Shown: positions 18,616-27,052, numbered from the stretch's first letter. The stretch: DNA of 64,000 nucleotides from Bacteroidia bacterium (GCA_020635905.1 JACJYV010000005.1:124001-188000), one strand, 5' to 3'. Translations and numbers: made by a program. Notes: generated by a model from the letters alone, not told the origin.

Positions 18616-19619
18616 AATTCTCCTTTGATCAGATTATTAAATGTCAGAGCGCCCGTCAGGTGATTTTGATCGTCAACCACGGGCAAATATAATACAGGGA
18701 AGGGCAGTGATTTGATGAAATCCAGCAATTCTGCCACGGTAAAATCCTGATTTACAACTTTGGGGCGGGGATTGATGATGCTGTCAATTTTCAGTTTGTT
18801 GAGGTCGCTCATGTGGCGAATCAGTCCCCTGCGAATGTCGGCATTGGTGATCAGGCCCGTGAGTTTTCCTTCGGAACTGACCTGCAGACAAAATCCCAGT
18901 TGATAATTTTCGATGGTCAGCAACACTTCCTCCAGGCCAAACCAGGTTTCTTCCAAAACTGGCAATTCCTCTTTCCCAATCATGAAATCACTCACGCGGT
19001 ACCCGGAAGCCGTATTATTCACCCTGAGATCGATCAGCGCACGGCCAATGGAATCTGCTCCCACCAAAAATGATCCCGAGACCACCACATCCACGCCCAT
19101 ATTGCGCAGGATGAAGGAAATTTCGGCATTTACCCCGCCGTCCACATGAATACGAATGCCCGGATAAGCGTTTCTGAAGGAATGGATTTTGCTGAAATTG
19201 GATTTATTAAACCTTCCCCCACTTTCGCCGGGTGTAGTGGTCATAAACAGGACAAAGTCAGCCTTCTCACGGTATGGCTCAAACTCCTCCACGGGAGTGT
19301 CTGAGACCAGGGCAATGCCCCAGCGTGTTCCCTTAATTTCCGGGAATTCAAGGGGTTGAGTGAGGGATTCAAGCTGAAAAGTCACCCATTCCACCTGGTG
19401 CTCGCGGATGCCGGGGAAGAATTTTTCGGGTTCGGGGGAAATGATATGCAGATCAATGGGACGTGAACTTTCCTGGCGAATGAGACGGATTTCTTCAAAC
19501 ACAGAAAGATCGTCCTTGCAATCCACGTGAAAAAAGTCAATTCCGTACTCATCCAGCTCACGTACCATTTCAGTAAGCGGGCGGTTGGGGTTGGAAAAGA
19601 TGGAGGCGGAAATTTTCAT
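18612..19619 (-). CDS. Ribulose-phosphate 3-epimerase-family barrel fused to a CBS pair
   Basis: 335 residues. Residues 1-210 are an RPE-like TIM barrel: ISASIFSNP (versus ISPSILSAD), FFHVDCKDD, IDLHIISPEPEKF, the phosphate loop MTTTPGESGGRF, and IHVDGGVNAE. The four metal ligands of RPE (His, Asp of HVD; His of DLH; Asp of VDGG) are conserved, though the ITFH His is Gln here (VTFQLE). Residues about 215-335 form two CBS motifs (LPVLEETWFGLEEVL...GLITNADIRRGLIRH...PVVDDQNHLTGALTFNNLI), like those at the end of KdsD. CBS pairs bind adenylates or nucleotide sugars. First gene of the overlapping operon. Substrate may be a ketopentose or other ketose phosphate. Confidence 0.85.
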   Translation of the reverse strand: MKISASIFSNPNRPLTEMVRELDEYGIDFFHVDCKDDLSVFEEIRLIRQESSRPIDLHIISPEPEKFFPGIREHQVEWVTFQLESLTQPLEFPEIKGTRWGIALVSDTPVEEFEPYREKADFVLFMTTTPGESGGRFNKSNFSKIHSFRNAYPGIRIHVDGGVNAEISFILRNMGVDVVVSGSFLVGADSIGRALIDLRVNNTASGYRVSDFMIGKEELPVLEETWFGLEEVLLTIENYQLGFCLQVSSEGKLTGLITNADIRRGLIRHMSDLNKLKIDSIINPRPKVVNQDFTVAELLDFIKSLPFPVLYLPVVDDQNHLTGALTFNNLIKGEL

Positions 19620-19629
19620 GGGAAAAGAA

Positions 19630-19675
19630 TTGCGGGCTACAGGAAGGAATGAATTCCGGATCCCGCAGCCCGCAA
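19630..19675 (-). terminator. Stem-loop between rny and the epimerase gene
   Basis: Perfect 9 bp stem (ttgcgggct 19630-19638 with agcccgcaa 19667-19675) enclosing a small ggaa/ttcc hairpin. In leftward reading it is followed by ATTCTTTTCCC, then the epimerase ATG at 19619. It may terminate rny transcripts, or attenuate the downstream operon, since it lies just upstream of its start codon. Confidence 0.5.
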
Positions 19676-19691
19676 ACTTTAATTTGAAATC

Positions 19692-21245
19692 TTATTTGGC
19701 GTAAGCAATGGCGCGTTTTTCGCGGATGACGGTCACTTTGATCTGGCCGGGGTACTGCATTTCGTTCATGATCTTTTGGGAAAGATCGAATGCAATCTGA
19801 TCAGATTCCTCGTCGGTCACGCGGTCAGATTCCACGATCACACGCAGTTCGCGACCGGCCTGGATGGCATAGGATTTTACCACCCCGGGATAGGTCAGAG
19901 CCATGCTTTCAAGCTCCTTGAGGCGCTTGATGTAGCTTTCCACGATTTCGCGGCGTGCGCCCGGACGTGATCCACTGATGGCGTCGCAGGCCTGGATAAT
20001 CGGGGCAATGGCGCAATTCATTTCGATCTCGTCGTGGTGAGCGCCAATCGCGTTGCATACATCTGGATGCTCTTTGTATTTCTGAGCCAGCTCCATTCCC
20101 AGCAGGGCGTGGGGCAGTTCGGGCTGATCTTCAGGTACTTTGCCAATGTCGTGCAGGAGGCCGGCACGCTTGGCCAGTTTGGCATTGAGGCCCAGTTCAG
20201 AAGCCATGGTGGCACACAGGCGGGCCACTTCCTTGGAGTGCTGGAGCAGGTTTTGTCCGTAGGATGAGCGGTATTTCATGCGGCCCACCATGCGAACGAG
20301 TTCGGGAGGCAGACCATGGATACCCAGTTCCACTGCGGTACGCTCGCCTGTATCACGGATTTCTTCTTCGATTTGCTTGCTTACTTTCTTGACCACTTCC
20401 TCGATGCGGGCGGGGTGGATACGGCCGTCCTGCACGAGTTTTTGCAGGGAAAGGCGGGCCACTTCGCGGCGCACCGGGTCAAATCCGGAAAGGATGATGG
20501 CCTCAGGAGTATCATCCACGATGATTTCAATGCCCGTGGCGGCTTCGAGCGCCCGGATGTTGCGGCCTTCCCGGCCGATGATGCGGCCTTTGATTTCATC
20601 GTTTTCAAGGTTGAAAACGGAGACCGTATTCTCAATCGCATGCTCTGCGGCAGTGCGTTGAATGGTCTGGATGATGATCTTTTTGGCCTGCTTATTGGCA
20701 TTCATCTTGGCTTCCTCCACGATCTCTTTGACCGAGGTGGAAGCCAGACTGCGGGCCTCGTCCTTGACGAGTTCCATCATGGTGGTGCGGGCTTCTTCGG
20801 CCGAGAGGTTGGAGACTTTTTCCAGCTGAGCCACGATTTCGTGGCGTTTTTTCTCTACTTCCTCGTTTTTGATATTGAGGGCATCAAGCTGAGTTTTGAG
20901 AGATTCCTGCTGGGTATCGAGGCGACGTTTTTCGCTTTCGAGATGTTTGCTGGTTTTGTTAAGGGCAGATTCTTTTTGCTGCACCCGGGTTTCAGCCTGT
21001 TCGAGTTTTTGGCTCCTTCTTTTGGCTTCTTCTTCGAATTTTTCCTGTTTTTCCCGGATCATGGCCTTGGCCCGGTTGATACGGGAATTCTTGATTCCCT
21101 CACCTTTCTCCTCAGCTTCAGCAAGAATGGCTTTGGCTTTTGCCTCAGCCTCGATCAGGCCCTTTTTGGTGTTCTTATTTCCCACCAAAAATCCCACTGC
21201 ACCTCCGGCAATCAGGCCAATTAAAATATAAACGACAATCATCAT
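19692..21245 (-). CDS. rny: Ribonuclease Y
   Basis: 517 residues, matching family length. Domain order is textbook: N-terminal membrane anchor (MMIVVYILIGLIAGGAVGFLV), long coiled coil (about 25-155, lysine/glutamate-rich), KH RNA-binding domain (GRIIGREGRNIRALEAATGIEIIVDDTPEA, about 210-270), and HD metal-dependent nuclease domain (HSKEVARLCATMASELG...LLHDIGK, about 325-425). It is a membrane-bound endoribonuclease initiating mRNA decay. Two adjacent ATGs (21245, 21242) are equivalent starts. It is followed by a stem-loop and then the epimerase operon, and preceded by zapA and a coiled-coil gene, a conserved Bacteroidota neighbourhood. Confidence 0.97.
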   Translation of the reverse strand: MMIVVYILIGLIAGGAVGFLVGNKNTKKGLIEAEAKAKAILAEAEEKGEGIKNSRINRAKAMIREKQEKFEEEAKRRSQKLEQAETRVQQKESALNKTSKHLESEKRRLDTQQESLKTQLDALNIKNEEVEKKRHEIVAQLEKVSNLSAEEARTTMMELVKDEARSLASTSVKEIVEEAKMNANKQAKKIIIQTIQRTAAEHAIENTVSVFNLENDEIKGRIIGREGRNIRALEAATGIEIIVDDTPEAIILSGFDPVRREVARLSLQKLVQDGRIHPARIEEVVKKVSKQIEEEIRDTGERTAVELGIHGLPPELVRMVGRMKYRSSYGQNLLQHSKEVARLCATMASELGLNAKLAKRAGLLHDIGKVPEDQPELPHALLGMELAQKYKEHPDVCNAIGAHHDEIEMNCAIAPIIQACDAISGSRPGARREIVESYIKRLKELESMALTYPGVVKSYAIQAGRELRVIVESDRVTDEESDQIAFDLSQKIMNEMQYPGQIKVTVIREKRAIAYAK

Positions 21246-21328
21246 GAGAACCTCGGTTTAAATGTTCATACTAAAAAATACATCAAACCGATCCGTTCAA
21301 ACCTGAAAGTAAGTCGTGAAAAAGAAAA

Positions 21329-21691
21329 TCAGGAGAGCTGCTCGTCCTTGAGGGGAATATCCTCTTCGGCGGTCAGGATGGCGGAATTGAGCAGTTCGTC
21401 GATGCGGGCGATTTTTTCGCCCGCAGTCTTTGAAGTTTGCCTTACCCGGGCAGACTGATGAATATTATCGGTTGCGAGTTCGAGACAACACATTATCACC
21501 AGGTCCAGGTCATCTTTTACGCTGAATCTTTCTTTATACACTTTGATCTTTTCATTGATCAGTCGTGCGGCATTCCGGACAGACTCTTCCTCTTCGGTCT
21601 TAACCAGGAGTGGGTAGGGCCGTCCGAGAATGTTTACTTTTATGGAATATTTATCCAAAATCCAGCTATTGTATTCACGCTTAATCTCCAA
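21329..21691 (-). CDS. zapA: Cell division protein ZapA-like
   Basis: 120 residues. The ZapA domain is evident: SIKVNILGRPYPLLVKTEEEESVRNAARLINEKI with the family's 'I.G..Y' core, then a helical dimerisation stretch. ZapA binds FtsZ and bundles protofilaments at the division ring. Start ATG 21691 overlaps the upstream coiled-coil gene by 11 bp, indicating translational coupling. The C-terminal extension (KTAGEKIARIDELLNSAI...) is acidic and less conserved. Pairing with a small coiled-coil protein and RNase Y is usual in this phylum. Confidence 0.88.
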   Translation of the reverse strand: MEIKREYNSWILDKYSIKVNILGRPYPLLVKTEEEESVRNAARLINEKIKVYKERFSVKDDLDLVIMCCLELATDNIHQSARVRQTSKTAGEKIARIDELLNSAILTAEEDIPLKDEQLS

Positions 21692-21980
21692 TCAACCTCA
21701 GGGTATGATCTATTTCCCTGATATACTGGTTGATTTTCTTTTTCAATTCTTCCACAGCTTCTGTGCTGTCGAAGTCACCACTTAGCTTTCGGGCCAGTTG
21801 GATCGTATTAACCTGTTCGGAAGCTTTGGCCAATTCTTCATCTTTCGATTCGAGTTTTTGCTCCAGCGACCGGACTTTTTGTTTCAAAACAGCATTTTCC
21901 TCAACCAGACTTTTCAGTTTCTGATCGAGGTACTCGGCCTTCTCGCCGAGATCATCCAATTTGTTAAATAAATTCTCCAA
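21681..21980 (-). CDS. Small coiled-coil protein (ZapB-like)
   Basis: 99 residues, almost entirely predicted coiled coil (LFNKLDDLGEKAEYLDQKLKSL, ENAVLKQKVRSLEQKLESKDEEL heptads), ending in a short helix DHTLRLIGD. It overlaps zapA by 11 bp and probably is co-translated with it. By context it likely assists ZapA at the Z-ring; ZapB similarity rests on size, coiled-coil content and neighbourhood, not on specific motifs. Confidence 0.75.
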   Translation of the reverse strand: MENLFNKLDDLGEKAEYLDQKLKSLVEENAVLKQKVRSLEQKLESKDEELAKASEQVNTIQLARKLSGDFDSTEAVEELKKKINQYIREIDHTLRLIGD

Positions 21981-22320
21981 TTGATATTTAACACATCTTC
22001 AGCAAAATTAATAATTTATCCTTCTGGAAAAAATGGAAAATCAGGCCGATTTTCAGTTTAGTTTCCAAAGGATTTCAATGGGTATAATTGTGTTTGAAGT
22101 GGTAAGTAACGCTAAGAACGCCAAGTTTTTTGGGCCCATATGGCGTTGGTTGGAATGGCAAAAGGCGCTAAGCTGGACCGTTTAATGCATTTCAGCTTGC
22201 GTACCGAACGCTTTCGGTATTCGCTCTCTTCAACCCACGAAACGCGGAAAACAACCCCTTTGCGGTCCCGGATAGCTATCGGGATTGCGTGACCTTTCAA
22301 TCTTTGCGTGACCTTTTACA
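21981..22320. other. Non-coding gap containing repeat B copy 2
   Basis: A 340 bp gap between two leftward genes, the ends of pheT and the start of the coiled-coil gene. Most of 22105-22320 is repeat-like (repeat B plus a short palindrome around ccggatagctatcggg at 22269-22284). The part next to the coiled-coil gene (21981-22080) is AT-rich and probably holds its promoter. Confidence 0.55.
22105..22205 (-). repeat. Interspersed repeat family B, copy 2
   Basis: Reverse complement reads gtccagcttagcgccttttg, then ccaaccaacg and cttggcgttcttagcgttac, the counterpart of the copy at 12179-12305. Orientation is opposite to that copy. The sequence 'gctaagaacgccaag' resembles repeats I recall as frequent in Bacteroidota intergenic DNA. 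Confidence 0.7.
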
Positions 22321-24717
22321 TCACTTCCTGATTTCCACGCCCATTTCGCCTTCCAGGATTCCAAACACCCTTTCCATGATTTTGTCGGCCTTCTGGTCGG
22401 TCAGGGTCTGGCTATCGTCGCGCAACACGACATTGACCAGATAGCTTTTCCGGCCTTCGCCAATGCTGTCGCCCTTATACACGTCGGTCAGGTTGACGGC
22501 TTTGATTATTTTGGGATTTGCCCCCTGAATGGCATTTCTGATGGCCAGATAATTCTGAGAATCAGGCACAATCATGGAAATATCCCTTTCTGAGGAAGGG
22601 AATTTGGGTGGTTCCACAAAACGGATTTTCTGCTTCGCCCAATGTTCGAGCAGGGGATTCCAGTCGATGATGGCATAAAATACTTCCCCACGGATATTCC
22701 GTCCTTTGAGGTGACGGGAGGCCGCGCGGCCATACCAGGCCACGGGAGTATTGCCCTTCATCAGGGCCAGTCCATAGTCGAAATTTTCTGGATCATCCAA
22801 TTCGACCGTATTTCCCTGGAATCCAAACCAGTTTTGCAGACGCTCCATTTCTGAAGTCAGGGCAAAGAAATCCGTTTTCACAGGTTTGCTGCGCCAGTGA
22901 TCTTCGTTGGAATTTCCCGTAATGAACAGGGCTACCTGCTCTTTTTCGCGGTATTTTCCGTTTTCCTGCCAGTAAATTTTACCCGGATCGAACAATCTCA
23001 GGTTGAAATTCTTGCGGTTGTGGTTGTATTCGATCACCTCCAGACCTGAAATCAACAGATTGTCCCGCATGACGGCCATTTCCTCGCTGAGGCTGTTGAT
23101 CAGATTGACGGTACGGTCATTCGCATAACGGGCCTGAGTCAGGGAATTGGTCATGATCTCGCGCCAGCCGCTTCCAGCCAGGTAGTCGTAGTATTTCTGC
23201 TGCAGGGCGACGTCTTTGGTGCGAAAATCTGAGCCAAAGGAGAATTTGGTTTCGCGGGGAATGGGCACACTGTTGAAGCCGAAAATGCGCAAAATCTCCT
23301 CCATCACGTCCTGCGGACGTTGCACATCCACCCGGAACTGGGGCACCCGCAGTTGCAGCAGGTTTCCGTTTTCAGCGGCCACCTCAATGTCAACCGCGTT
23401 CAGCAATTCGATGATTTGCCCGCGGGTAAATTCGTGGCCCATGATGCGATTGCCGTAGGCAATGTCATATTCCACCTCGAAAGGAGGGAAATTTTGTTGT
23501 CCCTGATCGATCGCCACGGAAACCGTGCCACCAGCCAGCTCCTGAATCAGAGCTGCGGCCCGCAATCCTGCCGTGAGCACCATATTGGGATCCACTCCCC
23601 GCTCGAAACGGTAGGAGGCATCCGTTTTCATGCCCAGATATTTGGCGGTTTTACGGATGGTGGTCGGGTCGAAATAGGCACTTTCCAGAAAGATATTTGT
23701 GGTTTGGTCGGTGACCGAAGAACCCAGTCCGCCCATGATCCCGGCAATGGCCACGGGCTTGTCTCCGTCACAAATCATCAGATCCTGACCAGCCCGCAGG
23801 TTGCGTTCCTGCTCGTCGAGGGTGGTAAATTTCTGGTCAGAGGTCAGGGTTTTGACCACAATTTTACGGTTGGTAAGATTGGCAGCGTCGAAGGCGTGGA
23901 GGGGTTGTCCAAGTTCGTGCAGGACGAAATTGGTGATGTCCACCACATTATTTTTGGGCCTCAGGCCAATGGATTTCAGGCGATGTTTCAGCCAGTCAGG
24001 GCTTTCGGCCACTTTGACGCCTGAGATGTAAATCCCCGCATAGCGCGGGCATTTATCTGGCTCGGGGAGTTCGATGGTAAAAGGGTTTGCTTCGGCAGGG
24101 GTTCCACCTGCGAATTCAATTTTGGGCAGGCTCGATTTTTTGCGCAGCAAAGCTGAAATATCGCGGGAAGCGCCATAATGGCTGGCTCCGTCGGCACGGT
24201 TGGGAGTCAATCCCACTTCGAAAATATAATCTGATTCCAGGTTAAAAACTTTGGAAACAGGCGTCCCAGGCTGCAAATCTGCGGCCAGCACCATGATTCC
24301 GTCATGACCTTTGCCCAGGCCCAGTTCATCCTCAGCGCAGATCATGCCCAGGGATTCCACCCCACGGATTTTTGATTTTTTCAGGGTAAATGATTCTCCC
24401 TCTGACGGAAAAAGGGTGGTTCCCACCAGTCCCACGGGAACTTTTTGGCCAACGGCCACATTGGGAGCCCCGCAAACGATTTGCAAATCTTCCTCACCGC
24501 CTACGTCCACGGTGGTCACTCTCAGACGGTCGGCATCAGGATGGGGAATTACGGTCTTTACGTGACCCACCACCACGCCTTCCAGTCCGCCTGGAATGGT
24601 TTCATACTTCTCCGTGCTTTCCACTTCCAGTCCCGTCATGGTGAGTTGGTAAGCCAACTCTTCGGGGCTCCAGTTATGGCTTGCATACTGTTTTAACCAG
24701 TTATAGGATAATTTCAT
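22321..24717 (-). CDS. pheT: Phenylalanine--tRNA ligase beta subunit
   Basis: 798 residues from ATG 24717 (MKLSYNWLKQYASHNWSPEELA), the conserved N-terminus; an 18-codon upstream extension exists but is not conserved. Domain order: B1 with the OB-fold tRNA-binding domain (EGVVVGHVKTVIPHPDADRLRV...IVCGAPNVA), B3/B4 editing region, B5, the core, and the C-terminal FDX-ACB domain (ISMIVPDSQNYLAIRN...LTDVYKG...SYLVNVVLRDDSQTLTD). It pairs with PheS (not in window) as an alpha2beta2 enzyme charging tRNA-Phe; the beta subunit edits mischarged Tyr. pheS and pheT are apart here, as in several Bacteroidota. Confidence 0.97.
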   Translation of the reverse strand: MKLSYNWLKQYASHNWSPEELAYQLTMTGLEVESTEKYETIPGGLEGVVVGHVKTVIPHPDADRLRVTTVDVGGEEDLQIVCGAPNVAVGQKVPVGLVGTTLFPSEGESFTLKKSKIRGVESLGMICAEDELGLGKGHDGIMVLAADLQPGTPVSKVFNLESDYIFEVGLTPNRADGASHYGASRDISALLRKKSSLPKIEFAGGTPAEANPFTIELPEPDKCPRYAGIYISGVKVAESPDWLKHRLKSIGLRPKNNVVDITNFVLHELGQPLHAFDAANLTNRKIVVKTLTSDQKFTTLDEQERNLRAGQDLMICDGDKPVAIAGIMGGLGSSVTDQTTNIFLESAYFDPTTIRKTAKYLGMKTDASYRFERGVDPNMVLTAGLRAAALIQELAGGTVSVAIDQGQQNFPPFEVEYDIAYGNRIMGHEFTRGQIIELLNAVDIEVAAENGNLLQLRVPQFRVDVQRPQDVMEEILRIFGFNSVPIPRETKFSFGSDFRTKDVALQQKYYDYLAGSGWREIMTNSLTQARYANDRTVNLINSLSEEMAVMRDNLLISGLEVIEYNHNRKNFNLRLFDPGKIYWQENGKYREKEQVALFITGNSNEDHWRSKPVKTDFFALTSEMERLQNWFGFQGNTVELDDPENFDYGLALMKGNTPVAWYGRAASRHLKGRNIRGEVFYAIIDWNPLLEHWAKQKIRFVEPPKFPSSERDISMIVPDSQNYLAIRNAIQGANPKIIKAVNLTDVYKGDSIGEGRKSYLVNVVLRDDSQTLTDQKADKIMERVFGILEGEMGVEIRK

Positions 24718-24721
24718 GTGA

Positions 24722-25392
24722 TCAAAATTTGGCTGGCAAGATAGGACTTTTTGCGCTTTTTCCGATCCCAAAATATGCTTTCAGATGGGGAAAAATGGCA
24801 TCTGCGATGATTTTGTGACCGTTTGGATTGGGGTGCCAGGGATCGGGGGTGCTGTCGTTCTGGATGATGGCGACTTCGCGCCAATCATGGGTACGAAAGG
24901 CTTCGGCCAGGTCGTGGCTAGTGGTATAACCGCTTACGGCAAATACGATTACTCCGTAACGGTGGGTGAAATCCGCTTCATTCAGCTGATTTTCAAGCAA
25001 TTTGGCAAAAGTAGCTTTGCTGATATCCACTCCCAGGCCTTCGGCCACAGAATCTCCAATCAGGGCCACACGGCGGGTGTTTGCGGGCTTTTTGAAGGTT
25101 CGCTCCAGATCGGAAAAACCCTGCGAATTGGTTTTGCATTGATTGGGCGCCAACTGATACACCAGGCCTGGAATCTCTGAAGCATGGAAGCAAAGGGCAT
25201 TTTCTACAAATTTTCAGTCAGACGATCGTATTCCTGGGCTCTTTTCACCCGAAACCAAATCTCCATTCCGCCCCCCACCAATACCAGCAGGATGAACGTG
25301 GTGGCCAGGGAAAGCAGAATTTCTTTGCGTTTTCCGTGTAAATATGCTCCCAGACGACGAAACAAAGACCCACCGACTGAAAGGAGTTTCAC
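24722..25392 (-). pseudogene. Broken membrane-anchored SGNH/GDSL hydrolase
   Basis: Two reading frames together look like one gene. The first (25392-25204) encodes a short cytosolic start and a membrane helix (EILLSLATTFILLVLVGGGMEIWF), ending at a stop after YDRLTENL. The second frame reads KFVENALCFHASEIPGLVYQ, LAPNQCKTNSQGFSDLERTF and then the GDS block VALIGDSVAEGLGVD. Adding one A to the A4 run near 25210 would join them as LTEKFVENAL. The hydrolase is also internally short: after the GDS block and an SGYTT segment it jumps to DPWHPNPNGHKIIADAIF (the Asp-His block), with the GxND block and about 100 residues missing. Probably a decayed gene. Confidence 0.7.
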
Positions 25393-25814
25393 TTCTGGTC
25401 AGGAGGTTTTGGGTTGGAGGGAGGTGTTTCAGGAATGAGTTCCCCCGCTTTGAATTCGCGGTAGGTTAAAATGTATTCCACATCACTTTTGCCGTCATCC
25501 AATAATTGAGCTTCAGTTGAAAAAATAGGAAAATTGAGGCGTTCGCCTTCCTGCATGACTTCCTTGTGTTTTACTGAACTGGCTTTCATGGTGTAGGACC
25601 CCATGGAAACGAGGATTTTTTCAATTTTCCATTGCTTGCCAGCCGGCACTTCCACTGCACTTCCGCCCATAAACTGACGGGTCTTCAGGGTGGTATCGCG
25701 CAAACTGTCCTTGATGGTGGTGTTTTTGAGCGCCCATTCAAGGGAAAATTGTCCCTGGGCAAAGGCACCCAGGGGGAGAAGAAGCATTAAAAGGAGGAAA
25801 CAGTTTCTTTGCAT
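25389..25814 (-). CDS. Secreted protein of unknown function
   Basis: 141 residues from ATG 25814 (MQRNCFLLLMLLLPLGAFAQG, signal peptide); a longer frame to 25883 lacks a signal at its start. The mature part is mixed alpha/beta with PAGKQWKIEKILVSMGSYTMK and ends in a proline-rich tail (PETPPSNPKPPDQK). No family is recognised. Its stop overlaps the start of the broken SGNH hydrolase by 4 nt (ATGA), so the two were one operon. Expected location is periplasm or outer-membrane lumen. Confidence 0.75.
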   Translation of the reverse strand: MQRNCFLLLMLLLPLGAFAQGQFSLEWALKNTTIKDSLRDTTLKTRQFMGGSAVEVPAGKQWKIEKILVSMGSYTMKASSVKHKEVMQEGERLNFPIFSTEAQLLDDGKSDVEYILTYREFKAGELIPETPPSNPKPPDQK

Positions 25815-25865
25815 GAATCTGAATTTACCCTGCAAATTAGCAAATACCGTGCAAAATTTTGTCCA

Positions 25866-25904
25866 AAAAATGCCCGGATGCATCTAAGTGCGGCACATCC
25901 GGGC
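25866..25904 (-). terminator. Leftward intrinsic terminator without a known upstream gene
   Basis: 9 bp perfect stem (gcccggatg 25872-25880 with catccgggc 25896-25904); read leftward it is followed by ATTTTTTGGAC. No protein gene lies between it and 26662 on this strand. It may end a non-coding transcript from the hairpin-rich region, or read-through from the SxtJ gene. Confidence 0.6.
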
Positions 25905-26661
25905 GTCACAAATGGGAGAGATTAGTAATATGGGCTGAAAAAAATTAACTGAGAAAGAGAGGTGGATTATGAAATTTTCATTTATGGTTAATTTTAACTA
26001 CTTTGTCATTGGTTAAAGTTTCGCCACGCGGGCAAAACGCGGACAGGTACCCGGGCCTCACATAGGTTAAGGGTGAAAGAACTTTGGGTAAACTTCTTGA
26101 TTTCACTGTTTTCCACTGTAAGGCACTGCGGGTGATCCTGTTCCGATATTTAGTTTAAACAAGGCTCAGCCGGTTAAAGCTGCAGGCAAACAAAATTCAG
26201 GACTGCTGTGAATTGATATCAAAGAACGGGACAGCAGTCGCTCGTTTCGCCTGTCCAGATCAGGACAGGTTACTCAAGGGTTCGTATGGGTTAGCCTAGA
26301 TTTCTCAGTGGCCATTATCCTTCATCAATTTCTTCCTGCAGGATTACCCAGGCCGCGAGCCCGAATTGGGACTCTTTTTGCCGGGAATTGCACAAAGAAT
26401 GTGGGTCCCGCGAAAAAACGGGAGCGGAAAAACGATAAGAACGGTGATTGGAAAAGGAATTTTCACTTCTTTTTCGGCTCATAATCATTTTTTTAGGGCA
26501 ATTGTAAAGGCACAGGTTATGCTTCGACAGATTGCCGGATTAAAAATGTTACAGTGAATGCCCAAGTGTTCAAATGGCATTGCCTGTAAAAAAGAAGTGT
26601 TCGGATTGGACGAAATACAGAGGTATTACTAAAGTAGAATTTTATCTCGATAAAACAAAAT
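25905..26661. other. 757 bp non-coding region rich in hairpins
   Basis: No credible protein: the longest frame (26366-26557) has no homolog-like motif and odd composition. There are two clean hairpins: 9 bp stem gactgctgt/acagcagtc (26201-26239, loop containing ttgatatcaa, itself palindromic) and 7 bp stem cctgtcc/ggacagg (26250-26269). A further tcccg/cggga stem is at about 26405-26423. The region could encode one or more structured RNAs or be a remnant of mobile sequence. I could not match it to tmRNA, SRP RNA, 6S RNA or a known riboswitch. Confidence 0.5.
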
Positions 26662-27030
26662 TTACCAGAGATTTTTTAAATCTTTTGCAGTGTAAGTGTG
26701 GTTTCGTTCGGTAAAATAGCTTTCTCCCTGGCCTTTGCGCTTCAATTGCATGCTGTTTTTTCCCATCAAACGATACAAAAAAGCCAGGGGAGTGAGAAAA
26801 ATAAAGAAAATCACACCCAGGATCACTTTAGAATTCACATTTCCCAAAATCTCCGCGAATTTCAGCCAGAGCCAGGAAATTTTATCCGCCACCCATCCCG
26901 AGATCAAACTGATTACCATCAGGCCCAGGCTCAGGTAAATGAGCCAGGTTTTGTCGAAGACGAAATGCGCAACCAGCGCAGCAGCGGCCAATACCAGGAT
27001 GGTTTTATATGTTTCAGTGCGGTTTTTCAT
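26662..27030 (-). CDS. SxtJ-like membrane protein
   Basis: 122 residues. Two or three hydrophobic helices in the first 95 residues (TILVLAAAALVAHFVF, IYLSLGLMVISLISG, VILGVIFFIFLTPLAFLY), then a soluble tail ending SYFTERNHTYTAKDLKNLW. The closing motif (F..R.H.Y...DL.N.W) is that of the SxtJ family. Such genes sit next to carbamoyltransferases and related membrane proteins in many bacteria. The partner here is the carbamoyltransferase immediately upstream, on the same strand, with a (TTTTGGG)n tract in the gap. Biochemical function of SxtJ is not established. Confidence 0.8.
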   Translation of the reverse strand: MKNRTETYKTILVLAAAALVAHFVFDKTWLIYLSLGLMVISLISGWVADKISWLWLKFAEILGNVNSKVILGVIFFIFLTPLAFLYRLMGKNSMQLKRKGQGESYFTERNHTYTAKDLKNLW

Positions 27031-27052
27031 TTTTTGAGCTGTTAGCAGTTAG

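Noticed and set aside
26240..26330. Minus-strand sequence resembling a TPP riboswitch (ctgaga...acccttgag...cctgatctgg)
   Set aside because: The order and spacing of the conserved segments are wrong, the 5' GGGG part is missing, and no thiamine gene follows; the matching bases are mostly the cctgtcc/ggacagg hairpin.
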